Made by a program: the position numbers and the translations under genes
Part shown: positions 40,724-59,900 of the stretch, piece after piece
Position numbering within the stretch: position 1 is the stretch's first letter
Layout: the number at the start of each line of letters is the position of its first letter
NCBI GenBank assembly: GCA_905221605.1
Contig: CAJNDS010002810.1
Location: 124,001-188,000 of the forward strand
Reading direction: 5' to 3'
Origin: Symbiodinium natans
Taxonomy: Eukaryota; Sar; Dinophyceae; Suessiales; Symbiodiniaceae
DNA length: 64,000 nucleotides
Notes under the pieces: generated by a model
What the model was told of the DNA's origin: nothing
What the model saw: only the letters and a program-made list of their open reading frames with translations
Database searches by the model: none

Positions 40724-43700
40724 GAAGAATGTATATATGTTCCTGAACAGCAACCCCCAGGCACCTCAGCCGGTGGCGTCGGGCGATGGAGACGAGGATG
40801 CCCCTGCACCACGACAATTGGGCGGGCTTTCGTTTTCCATTCCACAAGTTTTTCAGGGTCCTTGAGGCGCGTCCAGTGCTTTTTCTTTTTGCGCTGCTTG
40901 CAGGTCTTTTCATACGAGGATGGCGGGTGGGTGGGGCTTGGGATGGTGTAGGGTTTTTTTGTTTGTTTGCTGTTTTTTTCTTTATGTTTTGGTAGGGGTT
41001 TCAGGATTTAGAGGGACCATGAGGACCCATCCGGGCTGGTGGCCTACCTCTTCGAGGAGCTGATGAAGAAATGCGAGGGCCTGAGCAACACAAGCGCGCT
41101 GGGGGAGGTGCGAACAACCCCTAAGCCCTAAACCCTTAACCCTTAACCCTCATCCCTAATTCCTAAACCCTAAACCCTAAACCCTAAACCCAACCGTGGT
41201 AGACCCTGGTAGGTGTGCACCCAAGCCGATGCAGCCGGCCTCGTGGCGAAGCTTTCGGAGAAGCTGGCTTCGGCGGATCCCGAGGTGGGATCAAGAGGGA
41301 GGGTGTTGAATCCTCTGATCCTCTGCCTAAAACCCCCCCACAAAACAGCATGTTCCACCCCGAAGTCCTCCCCCCCACCCCCCTTGAACCCCCCCAAAAA
41401 ATCAAGAAACACACCGCCCCAATCATAGGATGCCCCCCCCCCCCCCCCCCCCCCCCCCCCGCCCCCCCCCCCCCCCCCCCACCCAATCCCTTCTAGCCAA
41501 AAGGAGGCCACTTCAAGAAAGCTCCTCAGGGTTACAAGCACTCCGAGGGTCCAAAAGCAGCAGAGATCGGCGTTTCAGACTGCGCGCAACCGACGAGCGC
41601 CGTTTGCAACACCCAGGAATCCCGTTTAGACAAGGCGCGGAATTTGCGGTTCAGGAAGGAGCCATCCTGACGCGACGCAAAGGGCGCACAGAACGCACGG
41701 TGCTGCAGAGCAGCTGAGCACGCTGTCGAGCGCGCCAGGTGCACATGACCTAGGCGCGGAGCGTGATGGGGCAACTGCGGCCAAGAACATGGCCTGTTTG
41801 CGCTATATGAGGGGTGGTCTCTTTAAGTAGGGTTTCTGTTTTGTTGGTCATATATTCGGGGTTCTTATTAGGGTATCTAAGGTATAAGGGTAGCGGATAA
41901 AGAGGCCACCGCCGTTTATAATGTTTGCGAGTTTGGGACTTCTTGTTACGTGCGGGGCCCTCGCTTGCCCCGGAAACAGAGAGTCATCGGTTTCCAGGCC
42001 CCGTGAACAGCCCCAAGTTCGATTCGCCCTTAACGTGAGAACCCCAAAGTGCAAGCACAGTTTTTTTTTTCGAACGCCCGCCCTCCAAGCTTGGTTAACT
42101 TAAGAGCACAAAAAGCCGAAACCGCCCAAACCGCACCAAGCTCCGTAATTTCCCCTCCAAAAAGAAGCTTGGTTCCCAAAGCAAAGCAGGTGGCCCGGTG
42201 GCTTTGCAAGGCCGAGGAGACCGTCATCGACTCGGCGCAGTTTCAGAAACTGGGAACTGGGGTTGGTAAAGGTCAGGGTTTTAGGGTTTTAGGGTTTTAG
42301 GGTTTTAGGGTTTTAGGGTTTTAGGGTTTTAGGGTTTTAGGGTTTTAGGGTTTTAGGGTTTTAGGGTTTTAGGGTTTTAGGGTTTTAGGGTTTCAGGGTT
42401 TTAGGGTTTTAGGGTCTTAGGGTTTTAGGGTTTTAGGGTTTTAGGGTTTTAGGGTTTCAGGGTTTCAGGGTTTCAGGGTTTCAGGGTTTTAGGGTTTTGG
42501 TTCAGAGTTTTTGGGAGTTCAGGAGCTCGAGGGCTTAGGAGTTGTGATCAGGGACTAGGGGCCTCAGAACCTTGAGATTTCCCTGGGGATGTCGCCTTGC
42601 TGGCTTGGTTAGAGGAAAGCCTTGGCGTTAAGCAAATTGAGCATCTCATGATTCTTGGGCTTTGGAAAGTGATGTGTGAGCCCATCGGAACAGCGGTTCC
42701 TGAGCGGACTACACACGCATGTTTATTTCTCCCGTCCTGTAGGGTTTACAGATGTTTACAGGATTTCAGGGTTTAAAGGATCTAAGGCGTTTAAGGGCTT
42801 ATAAGGGCTTAAGGGTTTAGGGCGAACCCGAAGGGCCCTGAGAACCCCTGAGATCCGAGGAAGGGCTGCCAAGATGCCTCGAAGAGCCTCATGACGGGCC
42901 TCAAGGAGCTCCTGGCTGACAAGATGAACTGGAAGGCGCCAAGAGAAGACTCATAAGGGGCTCCGTTGAGGGTTTATCAGGGTTTATGGGGGCGTTCATG
43001 GGGGTTTATAGGCGTTTTCTTGGGGGTTTTTAGGGTTGCGCAGCTCGGCTTTAGAGGGCTTGTGGGAGTTTATGGGGGGTTTGTGGGAGTTTAGAGGGTT
43101 TACACGGTTGAAGGCTTCAAGTCTCCAACCCTAGACCCCAAGCCCATCCAAAAACCTGAGCCCTAGAACCTGAAACCGGGACTTCCTGCTCAACCCTGCC
43201 CACCCTGAACCCGACGCTTTAACTCCCCTGGAGCAGCAGCTCGGCCTGGCCAGGTCCTGGGAAGGTTCGCCGCCTACACCGCCCAAGCCGTTGCAGCCGT
43301 GGTGCCGCTGCCCCCTCCCCTGGCCGCCGTGCTGGACAAGCGCTTCGACGACGAAACTTCCCCACGCCTGCCCAACAAGGAGCTGCAGTTCCCCCCGTCC
43401 CCCCGCCCCACCCCCGAATGCGGGTCAAGATGCCAAGAAATCGCTGCAATCTGAAAAACGCCGAATTTGGCGGAGGGATGAAAGCAAAGGGCTCGGGATT
43501 TCAGAGCCCAAAAGACCCCCCCCCCGAACCAGCGAAATCCCAAAAATCACCCCCCAAAGCCCCCCAAAGCCCCCCGCACTCCCCATCACTCCCCCCTTTT
43601 TACCACGCAACATGGAAAGTTGACCTTTTAAAGTCTTGCGGTAAGGCAAGTCACTGCGGGGAAGCTTTTTAGGAAGTCGACCGAAACTGCGTTTCCTTCG

Positions 43701-44710
43701 GGTGAAGCAGTCAGGCATTGGATTGTTGACATTCTTCACGTCACTTGATGGCCCCTGTGCCCTCAGCTTAACAGCCCTTAGAAGCGTCTGTGTGTGTTGG
43801 TTGCGATATGTTGTTAGTTCTCCTTACGGTTTCGGGTTGAGGGTTTAGGGTTAGGGCTTAGAGCTTATGGTTTAGGGTTTCTAAGGGTTTAGGGTTTATA
43901 GGGCTTCGGGCTTAGGGCTTAAGGTTTTGAGAACTTCATGTTAGGTGCTCCAACTGGCTGCTGAGCACCTTGAGCCAGAATGCTCAGCCGCTAGCCCAGA
44001 CGGCTTTGTTTTGGGCCTCATTGGGCGTTAAGCTGCGATACCCAGGGAACCATTCGGTATCATTGCTTCCGGGCCCTTAACGCTGGTGTCCACAGGTCGG
44101 CCGTTTGCGAAAGCCTGTGCCCCGAACCTTGCACGCCCTGAAGCCCCCAAACCGTGAACACATGAACCCTCATACCCTAAACCCCAAACCCGAAACTCTG
44201 CCCCCCCAATACTCCAAAATTCACAAAAAAACAAACAAACACACACACACACACACACACACACNNNNNNNNNNNNNNNNNNNNNNNNNNNNNNNNNNNN
44301 NNNNNNNNNNNNNNNNNNNNNNNNNNNNNNNNNNNNNNNNNNNNNNNNNNNNNNNNNNNNNNNNGCCCACGCGCACACAACACGCACACACGCACACACA
44401 CGCACACACACGCACACACACGCACACGCACGCACGCACACACGCACACACGCGCACACACGCACACACGCACACACGCACACACGCACACACGCACACA
44501 CGCACACACGCACACACGCACACACGCACACACGCCCACACGCGCGCACGCCCACACGCGCGCACGCGCGCCCGCGCGCACACACGCGCACACGCGCACA
44601 CACGCGCACACACGCGCACACAGACGCACACACGCGCACACACGCGCACACACGCGCACACACGCGCACACACGCGCACACACGCGCACACACGCGCACA
44701 CACGCGCACA

Positions 44711-44742
<32 letters not shown>

Positions 44743-45087
44743 CACACGCACACACGCCCACACACGCACACCCGCACACACACGCACACACGCGCACCCA
44801 CGCACACCACGCGCCACACACGCACACACACACGCACACACGCACCCACGCACGCACGCACACACGGCCACACACGCAACACGCACACAAACACGCACAC
44901 ACGCACACAAGCACACACGCACACACGCACACACACGCACACACGCACACACACGCACACACGCACACACCCACACACCCACACACCCCCACACCCCACA
45001 CACCCCAACACCCCAACACACCCACAACCACACACCACACACCCACACACCCCCACACACCCTCACCACACCCACACACCCACACCA

Positions 45088-45119
<32 letters not shown>

Positions 45120-45207
45120 ACACACACAACACACACCCCACACACCCCCACACACACACACCCCCACACACCCCCACCACACCCCCACACACCCCCACAC
45201 ACCCCCA

Positions 45208-45277
<70 letters not shown>

Positions 45278-47205
45278 AAATACACCAAATACACCAACTA
45301 CACCAACTACACCAAGTACCCTAACTACCCCCTCACCTCTCTCCACCCTAAACCCTAGACCCTATAGACCCTAGACCCTAAACTATTCATGGACTTCCCC
45401 CTGCTGCAACCCGAGGTCGAACCTGGCGCAGCTCGAGGACATGGCCCAGAAGACCCGCGAGGCGCGGGGGTGATTCTCCGGTTTTCTCCTATCTCTGGGG
45501 GTTTAGGGTTTAGGGTTTAGGGTTCCCGGGCTGACTCTGGGGGTTTGGGGTAATTTCGGGTAGTGGGTTGTTGGGCATTAGGGCTCGGGGTTAGGGTTGA
45601 GGGTCTCAAATGTTTAGGCTTCGGGTTGCAGGGTAGGGTCGTCGCCCAAGCGCCCCCCCAAGGTGGTCACTGAAGAGTTCCTCCGTATGGGGGTGGCCCA
45701 CGCCCGCGCGGCCCAGGCGCTGGCATCAAGAATTCTACGCCCCGGGGCGGTGCCGTAGGGTTTGGGCCTTTAGGGTTTAGGGTTTAGGTAACTCATCGCC
45801 AGGTTCAAGTTCAAGATATGTCCATGATGGACGACCTGTGGCTGGAGGACCGTTTTGTGTGTGTGGAGGAACCTGTAGGCTTAGGTAGGAGCCAGGTTGT
45901 CAGGGTCTCAAGGTTCGCCCATTTAGGTCATGTCTAGGTTTGAGGTTCAAAGGTACAGGCAACTCATCCTCGACAAGAGCCTTCTGACTGGCTGCCACCC
46001 CCCCCCCCAGAGTCGAAGGTTCGTTGCCCGCAACTACCCTTCCTGAACGCGCGAAGCCAGAAACCCTAAACCCGAAACTCTAAACCCTAAACCCTAAACC
46101 CTGAACCCTAAACCCTAAGAACCAACAAAACTTCCTCATTCAGCTGTAGATGTTCAAGGACTGTGCATCGCCCTTCAGCTTTCTCGATGGTCTTTTCAGA
46201 ACCCAGAATTGAGAGCGGCTGGGATATTCCCCCTCACACTAGCAGTCCTTAATCGTGATTATAGTACCCCCCTATGAATCCTTTAAGTCTTTTGGGTCTT
46301 GTTTTTTGGGGACTTTGCGCTTCGAACGATCGAGCCGCCAGCCCCCAAAACACCCGGAGGAGATGAACGCGACTGGCTCACCAGAAGCCTGGGTCACAAG
46401 TGGGGGTTGGGATGTTACGGGAACCCGACATGTTCACCCTTATGCTAACAGTCCCTTAATAAGATTTGAGTAACCCCCTACCCAGAGAGAGGGTTCTGTT
46501 GAAGGCGTTGCGCTCTACGGGGATTGTTCTGGCCTTTTTCTCCTCTTCGGCCTTGTCTTCGGCAAGCGCTGTACATCACTCTGCCTGTGGCTTGATATGG
46601 CTGGAGCGTGTCTTTGGGTTGTACGGTGGGTTTACAAAGTGCCATGTAGTTGTGAAGACGCAAGGAAGCGCGCCTGGTGGTAGAGGCCACGTCCTTCAAT
46701 CGATGGGCCGCCGCTTGTTGGGCTCTGGCGCTGATTTGTTGCTTTTGGGTTTTCTGTCGGGGGCATGGCACGCCACCTGGAGGTCCCTACTGAGAGTCAA
46801 AACCAGAACATTGGGATGTTCCCCTTATAAAAGCAGCCCTTGATGGGGATTACAGTACCCCCTGCTATACTCCCTATGAAGGACTGAACATCCCAAAGCC
46901 ACTGCTTTAATTGGGATGTCCAGGTCATTGAGCAAGACCTTGCTACCAGCGCTGAAATCCTGCGGCCGCCACGCTCCATGGTCGACATCGAGGCCCTCGC
47001 GGGACTTGCGAGCTGTTACAAGTGCCATATAAGACCCATGAAACCCTCAACCCATAGACACGCGGAAACTCGAAGCCCTCAGCACCCCGAATGCTTCCTC
47101 CATAACCCACTACACCCTCTTGACCCTGATCAAGACCTAGAAAAACCAAAAGCAAGGGGGAACTGCGAGCATCGCTTGACGCAGGAGCGCGCGCAGTTTG
47201 CCGAG
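40724..47205 (+). CDS. Multi-exon gene of unknown function (partial)
   Basis: Plus-strand exons picked from coding-like reading and splice borders: 40724-40759 ([11 protein letters not shown]), 41010-41107 ([18 protein letters not shown]), 41213-41284 ([20 protein letters not shown]), 42190-42261 ([20 protein letters not shown]), 42864-42935 ([17 protein letters not shown]), 43254-43392 ([18 protein letters not shown]), 45416-45461 ([14 protein letters not shown]), 45637-45716 ([19 protein letters not shown]), 45803-45868 ([14 protein letters not shown]), 46924-46992 ([19 protein letters not shown]) and 47185-47205. The join 41107/41213 keeps phase; other joins were not proved. Donors include GT (41108), GC (42936, 45717) and GA (45869). 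Introns hold telomere-like, CA and poly-C repeats. The protein looks helical and soluble; I do not recognise the family. More than one gene is possible. Confidence 0.5.
41433..41480 (+). repeat. Poly-C tract, 48 bp
   Basis: Forty-seven C interrupted by one G at 41461, within a presumed intron. True length is uncertain. Confidence 0.9.
42274..42500 (+). repeat. TTTTAGGG variant array
   Basis: About 28 tandem octamers gggtttta, some with ttc in place of ttt near the right end. It starts right after a coding-like exon, so it probably lies in an intron. Confidence 0.95.
44238..45285 (+). repeat. CA/CG satellite with assembly gap
   Basis: Runs of cacacacgca, cgcgcacaca and ccacacac units, more than 1 kb long. 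The long open frames that cross it on both strands (Thr/His or Val/Cys only) are artefacts of the repeat. It lies between the exon candidates at 43254 and 45416. Confidence 0.95.
44265..44364. other. Assembly gap of 100 N
   Basis: Exactly 100 N inside the CA array, a conventional placeholder for unknown length. Confidence 0.99.
46220..46876 (+). repeat. Three diverged copies of a short motif
   Basis: tgggatattccccct...agcagtccttaat..gatta.agtaccccc occurs at 46220-46276, 46407-46482 (with a small insertion) and 46811-46876. The copies alternate with coding-like sequence and may be intron parts. Confidence 0.6.
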
Positions 47206-47467
47206 GCAGCTGGGCGGGCGTCGTTGTGTTGGCTGTTGTCATTTTGAATGTTTCGCCCGAGCCCGAAGCCTAACTTCCTAAACCCCAAGTGTCTGTTTTC
47301 TTTGGTGTCGGCTCTACTTGGAGGTTGGTGTCTCGGGTTTGATGATTTAGATGTTGAGGGTAACCGGGGGTAGGCGCTGGAGAGGTCTTGGGATGCCAAC
47401 TTTCGGCCTCAAATCCTGATGTGCAGATGGCGGGAACCACTTGAGGAGCACAGCGCGCAATGCACAA

Positions 47468-53856
<6,389 letters not shown>

Positions 53857-53942
53857 TCTATATATATATATGTATATCTATATATAGAGCACAAAATATA
53901 TGTGTATATATATATATATATGTTTATACATATATATTTATA

Positions 53943-53970
<28 letters not shown>
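53857..53970. repeat. TA-rich microsatellite
   Basis: Imperfect (ta)n with tgtata and ttta variants over about 115 bp. Confidence 0.95.
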
Positions 53971-53973
<3 letters not shown>

Positions 53974-56900
53974 CTTTCGTTTATTGTAGATGCACATTGA
54001 CTTGAATCACTCAATGGCGCATAAGATGCTTGAAGCTGCCATGAACCCTTGAGGGGTTCATACATCAACGCCTTTCAGGTGCAATGACCTCTCAGAATCA
54101 GGATGAAACTCAAACCATTCCGATTCCTGCTGCGTCATCCGACGGCTGAAGCCTCACAGAGCTTTCAATTTGCATCCTGAAGGGTAACTCGTTTGCCATC
54201 ACGCGGGTTCTTGGTGGTGGTGGTGTCCTCCCCCCCGCAGCCGGCAGCTGGTAAGAAAACGGCTTCCGCGGTTCGATGCAAGCCGGCGGAAGCTGCAGGG
54301 TGACAAGCGGGCCATCTTCTAAGAAGGGTTGCAGCTCAAGTGACATCATTCTTCTAAGCCATGTTCTGCCCCTTTGTTTGCGCTTCGAAACAGAACACTT
54401 CATTGGAAGCCGGCAATATTTGACTGCCTTGGCTTTGGGCTGTCAGGGGGGGTCCCACACAGGTCTACGAGGTACAGCAGCCACATCCAAGACCATGATC
54501 CCCGCAAACTTGCTTTGGACCACAGCACTGAGGAATCTCACTGCGTGCTGGCGCTCCTGCGTTCTATGGATCCGGAATCGAATAGGCCGCAAACATGTTC
54601 TCCAACATCCTGGCCTACAGCCACATGATCAATGCAATGAGGCCTGAGATCGATACTCAGCAGGAACAGCTCAGCAAAAAAAGGAAGGATAGTGCACGGA
54701 ATGCTGCATGTCCCGTGCCCACAGGGCGCCTCAGCAGCCTACTTGAACATGTTCAGTGTCGTTGGACGGCGTGCCTTTTGATTTTGATTCTCACTATGTG
54801 GGGGGTGGGGGGGGGTGGGGGGAATGTACGGAATGTACTTCGGACATGGTATCGAAGAAAGCAGTGCGACGATGAGACAAGTTAAGCATCCTCAGGTCCT
54901 CAGCTGCTCCTCCGACCCCCAAGGTTTCACACGAAGTCTCAGCCCATCTACACCCAAACCCAAAACAGCCCCTCCGTCAATCAAAACTATGCTTTGCAAA
55001 CGGCAGAAGGCACACCGCAAAAACGCGCAGAGATCAGCATCATATGGGTAAGCGATGCAAACTTGTACTAGTCGCAGTGACCGGCTCTTCTGTAGCAACT
55101 AAACTATCCATGGACTCAGATTGCTGACCCCTTCTTGTTGAAATAGGGAAGGTGATGCAAAGCCGGATGGGCTTGATCGCTGGAAAACAGTGTGACAACT
55201 AGCTGCAACTAGCTGTGTCTTGCGTGCTCAGTAGCTATCAACTTATCAAACCATCCGGGCAGATCAAGGTGCACAGTCCGGCTCTGCCGCAGAAGATTTG
55301 GGCACCATGTGGCCATCATATCCAGGCCAGGAAGTGCAAAACAGGAGTAATGCGAACAATGCCTCCCGAAGAGCAGGGTTTTCACTACCAAAAAGGCAAA
55401 AAAAACCCTTCATGACAAGATCACCACTGAATCGCCACCGGCCGCCCTGTCATCTTAAGGTTGGCCTCGGAACTTTAAAAGAGCCCTGAGTCCCTGAGTG
55501 AACTGTTGGACACAAACAGGGGCTTCACTGGCTTCATTTTCGCTTCATTTGAAGAGTCGAATGATGGCGGCTGGCTGCTTCTTCCACTGGACTGCGACGG
55601 TACCATTACTACTAGTACGCGAAAGAGACGACAATAAACATTCTCAATGCGGACCCATACCAACATCCTGGAATACAACATGAGGTACAAACGCTCAGTC
55701 CTCCAACAGAACCCACCAAACTTGATGGACCTAGAAAACTGAAGCTTTCAACTTCACGCCTCAAGTCCTCCAAAGTCCTCCAAAGCATCAAATTCAGCGA
55801 ATCCATTTCGAAGCATTTGGTGCCGGAAACATCATGCCTGAAACCCCGAACTCTTGAGATGTAAATAGCAGCCGTGCCCGAGCCCACCAGAAGCTCTTCA
55901 AATCAATGCTGCGAATTGCCGGCTTCAATGTCCAGCGTAAGTTTGGAGTCAGGCACCTTAGATACATGCAAGCAACTTGCACACCAAGGGCTGCTGCGGA
56001 AGCTGCGTGAAGGTTGCAAAATTGCAAAAACACCAGGCATCTCAAACACAATGTGTCTCAGGAACGGTTTTGAACCCTTGAGCAGAAACCTGATCGATTG
56101 CAGCCACGGTCGCGTTGTCCAAGTGCTGGCAGTACCGGCATTGTGGGCACTGGACCAGGTTTCCTGGTGATCGTGTATCTTTGTGCGCCTTGAACTGCAT
56201 CCATCTTGCTGCACGTAACGGATGTGAGCTATGCAGCGCCATCTGGTGATGGAAAATGAAAGTCTTGTAAGTTACCTGTCTCTCAGCCAACCCTACGTAT
56301 TTAGTTCATTACAGTTCCTTCTACTGTACAGACGTGCCCCATGGCGCCGCAGCACCAACCTTCAACATATGCCTTCCTCGGATGAAATCTATTGATACCA
56401 AGCTTTTCATGGCGGACGTTCCTCAATGCTGCGCACCTGCAATTTTGACAGGTAAACGCGCAAACATCTTCCAGCTAGGAGTCATTTGGTTGGATCAACC
56501 AGGTCACGCAAACAATTTGTTGCAGAACCCTTGCCTTAACCCGTTTCTCCTTCTGTTGACTGGTTCCACCGTGCTAACCTTTCCCATGACTCCGAGTGCA
56601 AAATGCCAGGCGTGCTTTTAATGAAACCCAATGCGGCCCAGCATGAACAACCAAGGCGGCACTCGATACCCGCCTTGGGACCGCAAACACCAGCTCAACA
56701 GGCACGACGCGTGGTGCACCTCGACATCAGGTCAGCTACTGGTCAGCTCGGCGAGTTCACCGGGTTGCTCCAAATTAGGACTTGGATTTCTAGCCGCGTC
56801 CGAGAGCAGGGATAGGCATGGATAGGCCTCGAGAGCTGTTCACAGAGCTCCTCCTGATGCATGAACTTGAGGGCTGTAGAGTTGGAGCTCTACATCTCTA

Positions 56901-59900
56901 CGTGTCTACGTGCGCCATGCTTAAATGCCAATGAAGCTTGAATGTGGATTCCAATTTCAGATCCTTGAATGCAACCAACTACCAGGATGGAGATCAGGCC
57001 TTTATGAGGGCCAAGTGCGAACGAGATCCAGCGCTAGCTTTTGAGGCCACTCACGATTTTGCTGTTCATTTTGGCAAAAGGAACCGCCTCAATACTGATT
57101 TTCCCCCAAATTGGGATTGAATATGATCCTCGACAGTTGGGCTGCCTTGTGGGCAATTCATGACACAGAAAACAACTGCAGCAGCCAGCAGTGGGGGAGC
57201 AGGATCCCTGGTCGATCTCAGCAGGGCGCACCCGCAATTACATCCACAGTGAAATGTGGGCCGACTAACGAAGCAGCTTAATCACGCCGCAGCACATCGC
57301 AAACACTGGCCAGAGCAGAACCAGAACGATCCGAGTTCTTTGATGGAGCAAGTCAGGTTTGCATGGCAACCAAGTGTACGAGCTTGCAAACAACCGAAGG
57401 CAAAAGCTGCTTAACTGTGTCACCTCACGATCCAACGATGCCAAGATATTAAATAGGACGCAATCTCATGCGTGCTACAAGTTCTCACGGGCAGCGTCGA
57501 CGGCCCGTCTCCGTGCGCAGGCAACATAACTACGTGAACTCAACAGATCGTCCGATATCCTTATTACTTCAATGAATGAATACACTTTGGGCTCCTGGGA
57601 GGACCGAACCTGCTTGAAATATTGAGATGAACTATGTGATGAAGTAAATGTTTCTGCGATTCTCGGGGTCCTCGTACTGAGAACGAAAATTGAAAGAACA
57701 CAATGGACTAAATTCGTACCCAAACTCTGATCTCTACTAGCTCTCGACCCTCCGCTGCAAAACAAGCTTTGCCAAGATGTTGTTCATCACATGTTCTGCA
57801 AAGGGACAAACTGCGAGCTTTGCCATGCTCTACACATGCCGACAGCACGGACGCCACCGCACAATAAATACAACCTATATATGTGCGGCGCATGTTACAA
57901 GAGTTCAGGGGGCGGTCATCGGCAGGCACGTGAAAGCAGCATCTTCTTGACATGATCCAGAGATGGTCGCTGCCACGCTGCTTTGGCGTACGTGGTCATT
58001 GGCATCGCATGCTCACACACACGAACGAACGAGTCAACACATGCAGCCAAACACGTCCCTTTCTACTTCGGATCAGCACTCAATATGGGCGAAGCCAATG
58101 AAGCACCCATTCTCTCAGACAAGCCACATGCCCACACTTCAGTCTCTTGGCTGAACCATGGTCACATATTGCCTTGCATAGCTGCTAAGAAGATTTTTGT
58201 AGTTGCAACTCCCTTCTGCCACGAATGGTGACTTGACTGCACAGGCGTTCAACAATCCAAGCGACTTCCAAGCAAATCGTGCATATCCTCGGACTGCTCC
58301 AACTGTATTGGCGAGTAAGTTGCTTCAAAGGTTGGAAGAACAAGTGTTGGGATGAATCGATCAGGATTGCAGGTAAGACTGAGGCTTTTGCCTGTGGTCC
58401 ACAACAGAACCACATTGCTTTCTGGATGCTCTGCGCTCGACCATAGGGTCAGTGGCAGTCAATGGCATGTTACCCCGAAATCGAACAACATGCTGACTGC
58501 TCGAAGCTTCAGAACAGCATGGACCCCGTGCACAGCAGTTTGAAGGTAATCTTGCAACGCCTAAGCAAAAAATGCACCTTCCGGGCAAAAAATCCGCAGG
58601 AAACCTGAACTCCTGAAGCACCCTTGCCAAATCGCAGTCAGAAATCCAAACGAAACAAGCCTAAAACCAAACCACCCCATCCTCTTATTCTTCACCCAAG
58701 GGACACTTCGCTGTCAACCTCCTGGGCCTCGGAAATCTGCTCCATGAAGGCAACCTAGAGCAAGAAAGCTACATGTAGCTAACGTGAGTGGTGTAGGAGG
58801 GGGGGGGGTACTTCGGGTGCCTCTTGTCCTTATTGCTGACTTCTTGTGGAGGGGGGGGGGAGGTAGCACGAGTAAGACTACTCTGAAAGCAAGATCAGTA
58901 TGTGAGATCAGTATGTGCTTAGAAGGCCTTGCCAATGCTAGCCGGATAGGCCTCGGACAAGCAGCCAACAGAATGTAACGGCTCGTACAGCGCAAAGACA
59001 GGCAGGCTCCGAAGTACTCTCACAGTTCTTCTTGCATTAAAACAAAGTCCTCATTGTCCGCTACGCTAAATTGATGTTGGCATTTGAATATCCGAAGACC
59101 CCAAGCAAACCCACATGGGAGTCTGTCCGCTGCCTCTTTTTGGAGCTGGTGGGCCTTCAAGATCATTTGGAGCAAGGACAGATTTGCCAACGACCTCAGC
59201 TGTTCCAGTGCTTCGAAGTTCTTTGGAGGCTTCTTCTCACTTGCTGCACTATAGACCTCCCACTGCATAGCCCAACCTGGCTTGCTTCTGGCCAAAATGC
59301 TCGCTGTCTGCACGAACCCTACAATGAACGCTGACTACTGGTTGCTGCATCTGTTTCTTTCTTGCCGGGTGGCCCCAACGACAATCCCTCGATTGTGCTC
59401 CTTGGTTTTGCAATCCAAAATGCTGTAGCCCAGCAGAACAGCACTGTCCCAAACCCAAGCTTCATCCTTATGACGGCTGTTGACCATGTGCTTGAAGATG
59501 CGTTGTATGCGAACACCCAAACAAAATTCTAGCGCATGCCACGAGCAAACTTGCACCCGGCAACAATCAAGCCAAAGCCAAAGCAAAAGCCAAACTATGC
59601 GTTGAAGTAGCCAGGCCACAACAAACACAACAGAGCACATTTGTACCGTGAGAGTCTGACGTGCACTGCACAGTGCCAACAACGCATCTTGCTTTTGTAG
59701 GTCTGCGGCCACCTACTGTCCATTTCGACATTGCAATGCTCCCGAAACGGCTTCTTGCACATGTTTGAAAATTGCTTTCACAGTGTTGTTTTTCGGAAGC
59801 ACTTCCGTCTGCCCGATGAACACTTGGCAGCGGTTGTACATTCTTCTGGGCTGTGTGTGCCTGGCGTGGTCAGAACCTCTTTCGTAGCAGATGTCAGATG

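Noticed and set aside
44028-45358. Very long Val/Cys and Thr/His open frames on both strands
   Set aside because: They are translations of CA/CG dinucleotide repeats and cross a 100-N gap; all frames are open because the repeat lacks stop codons.
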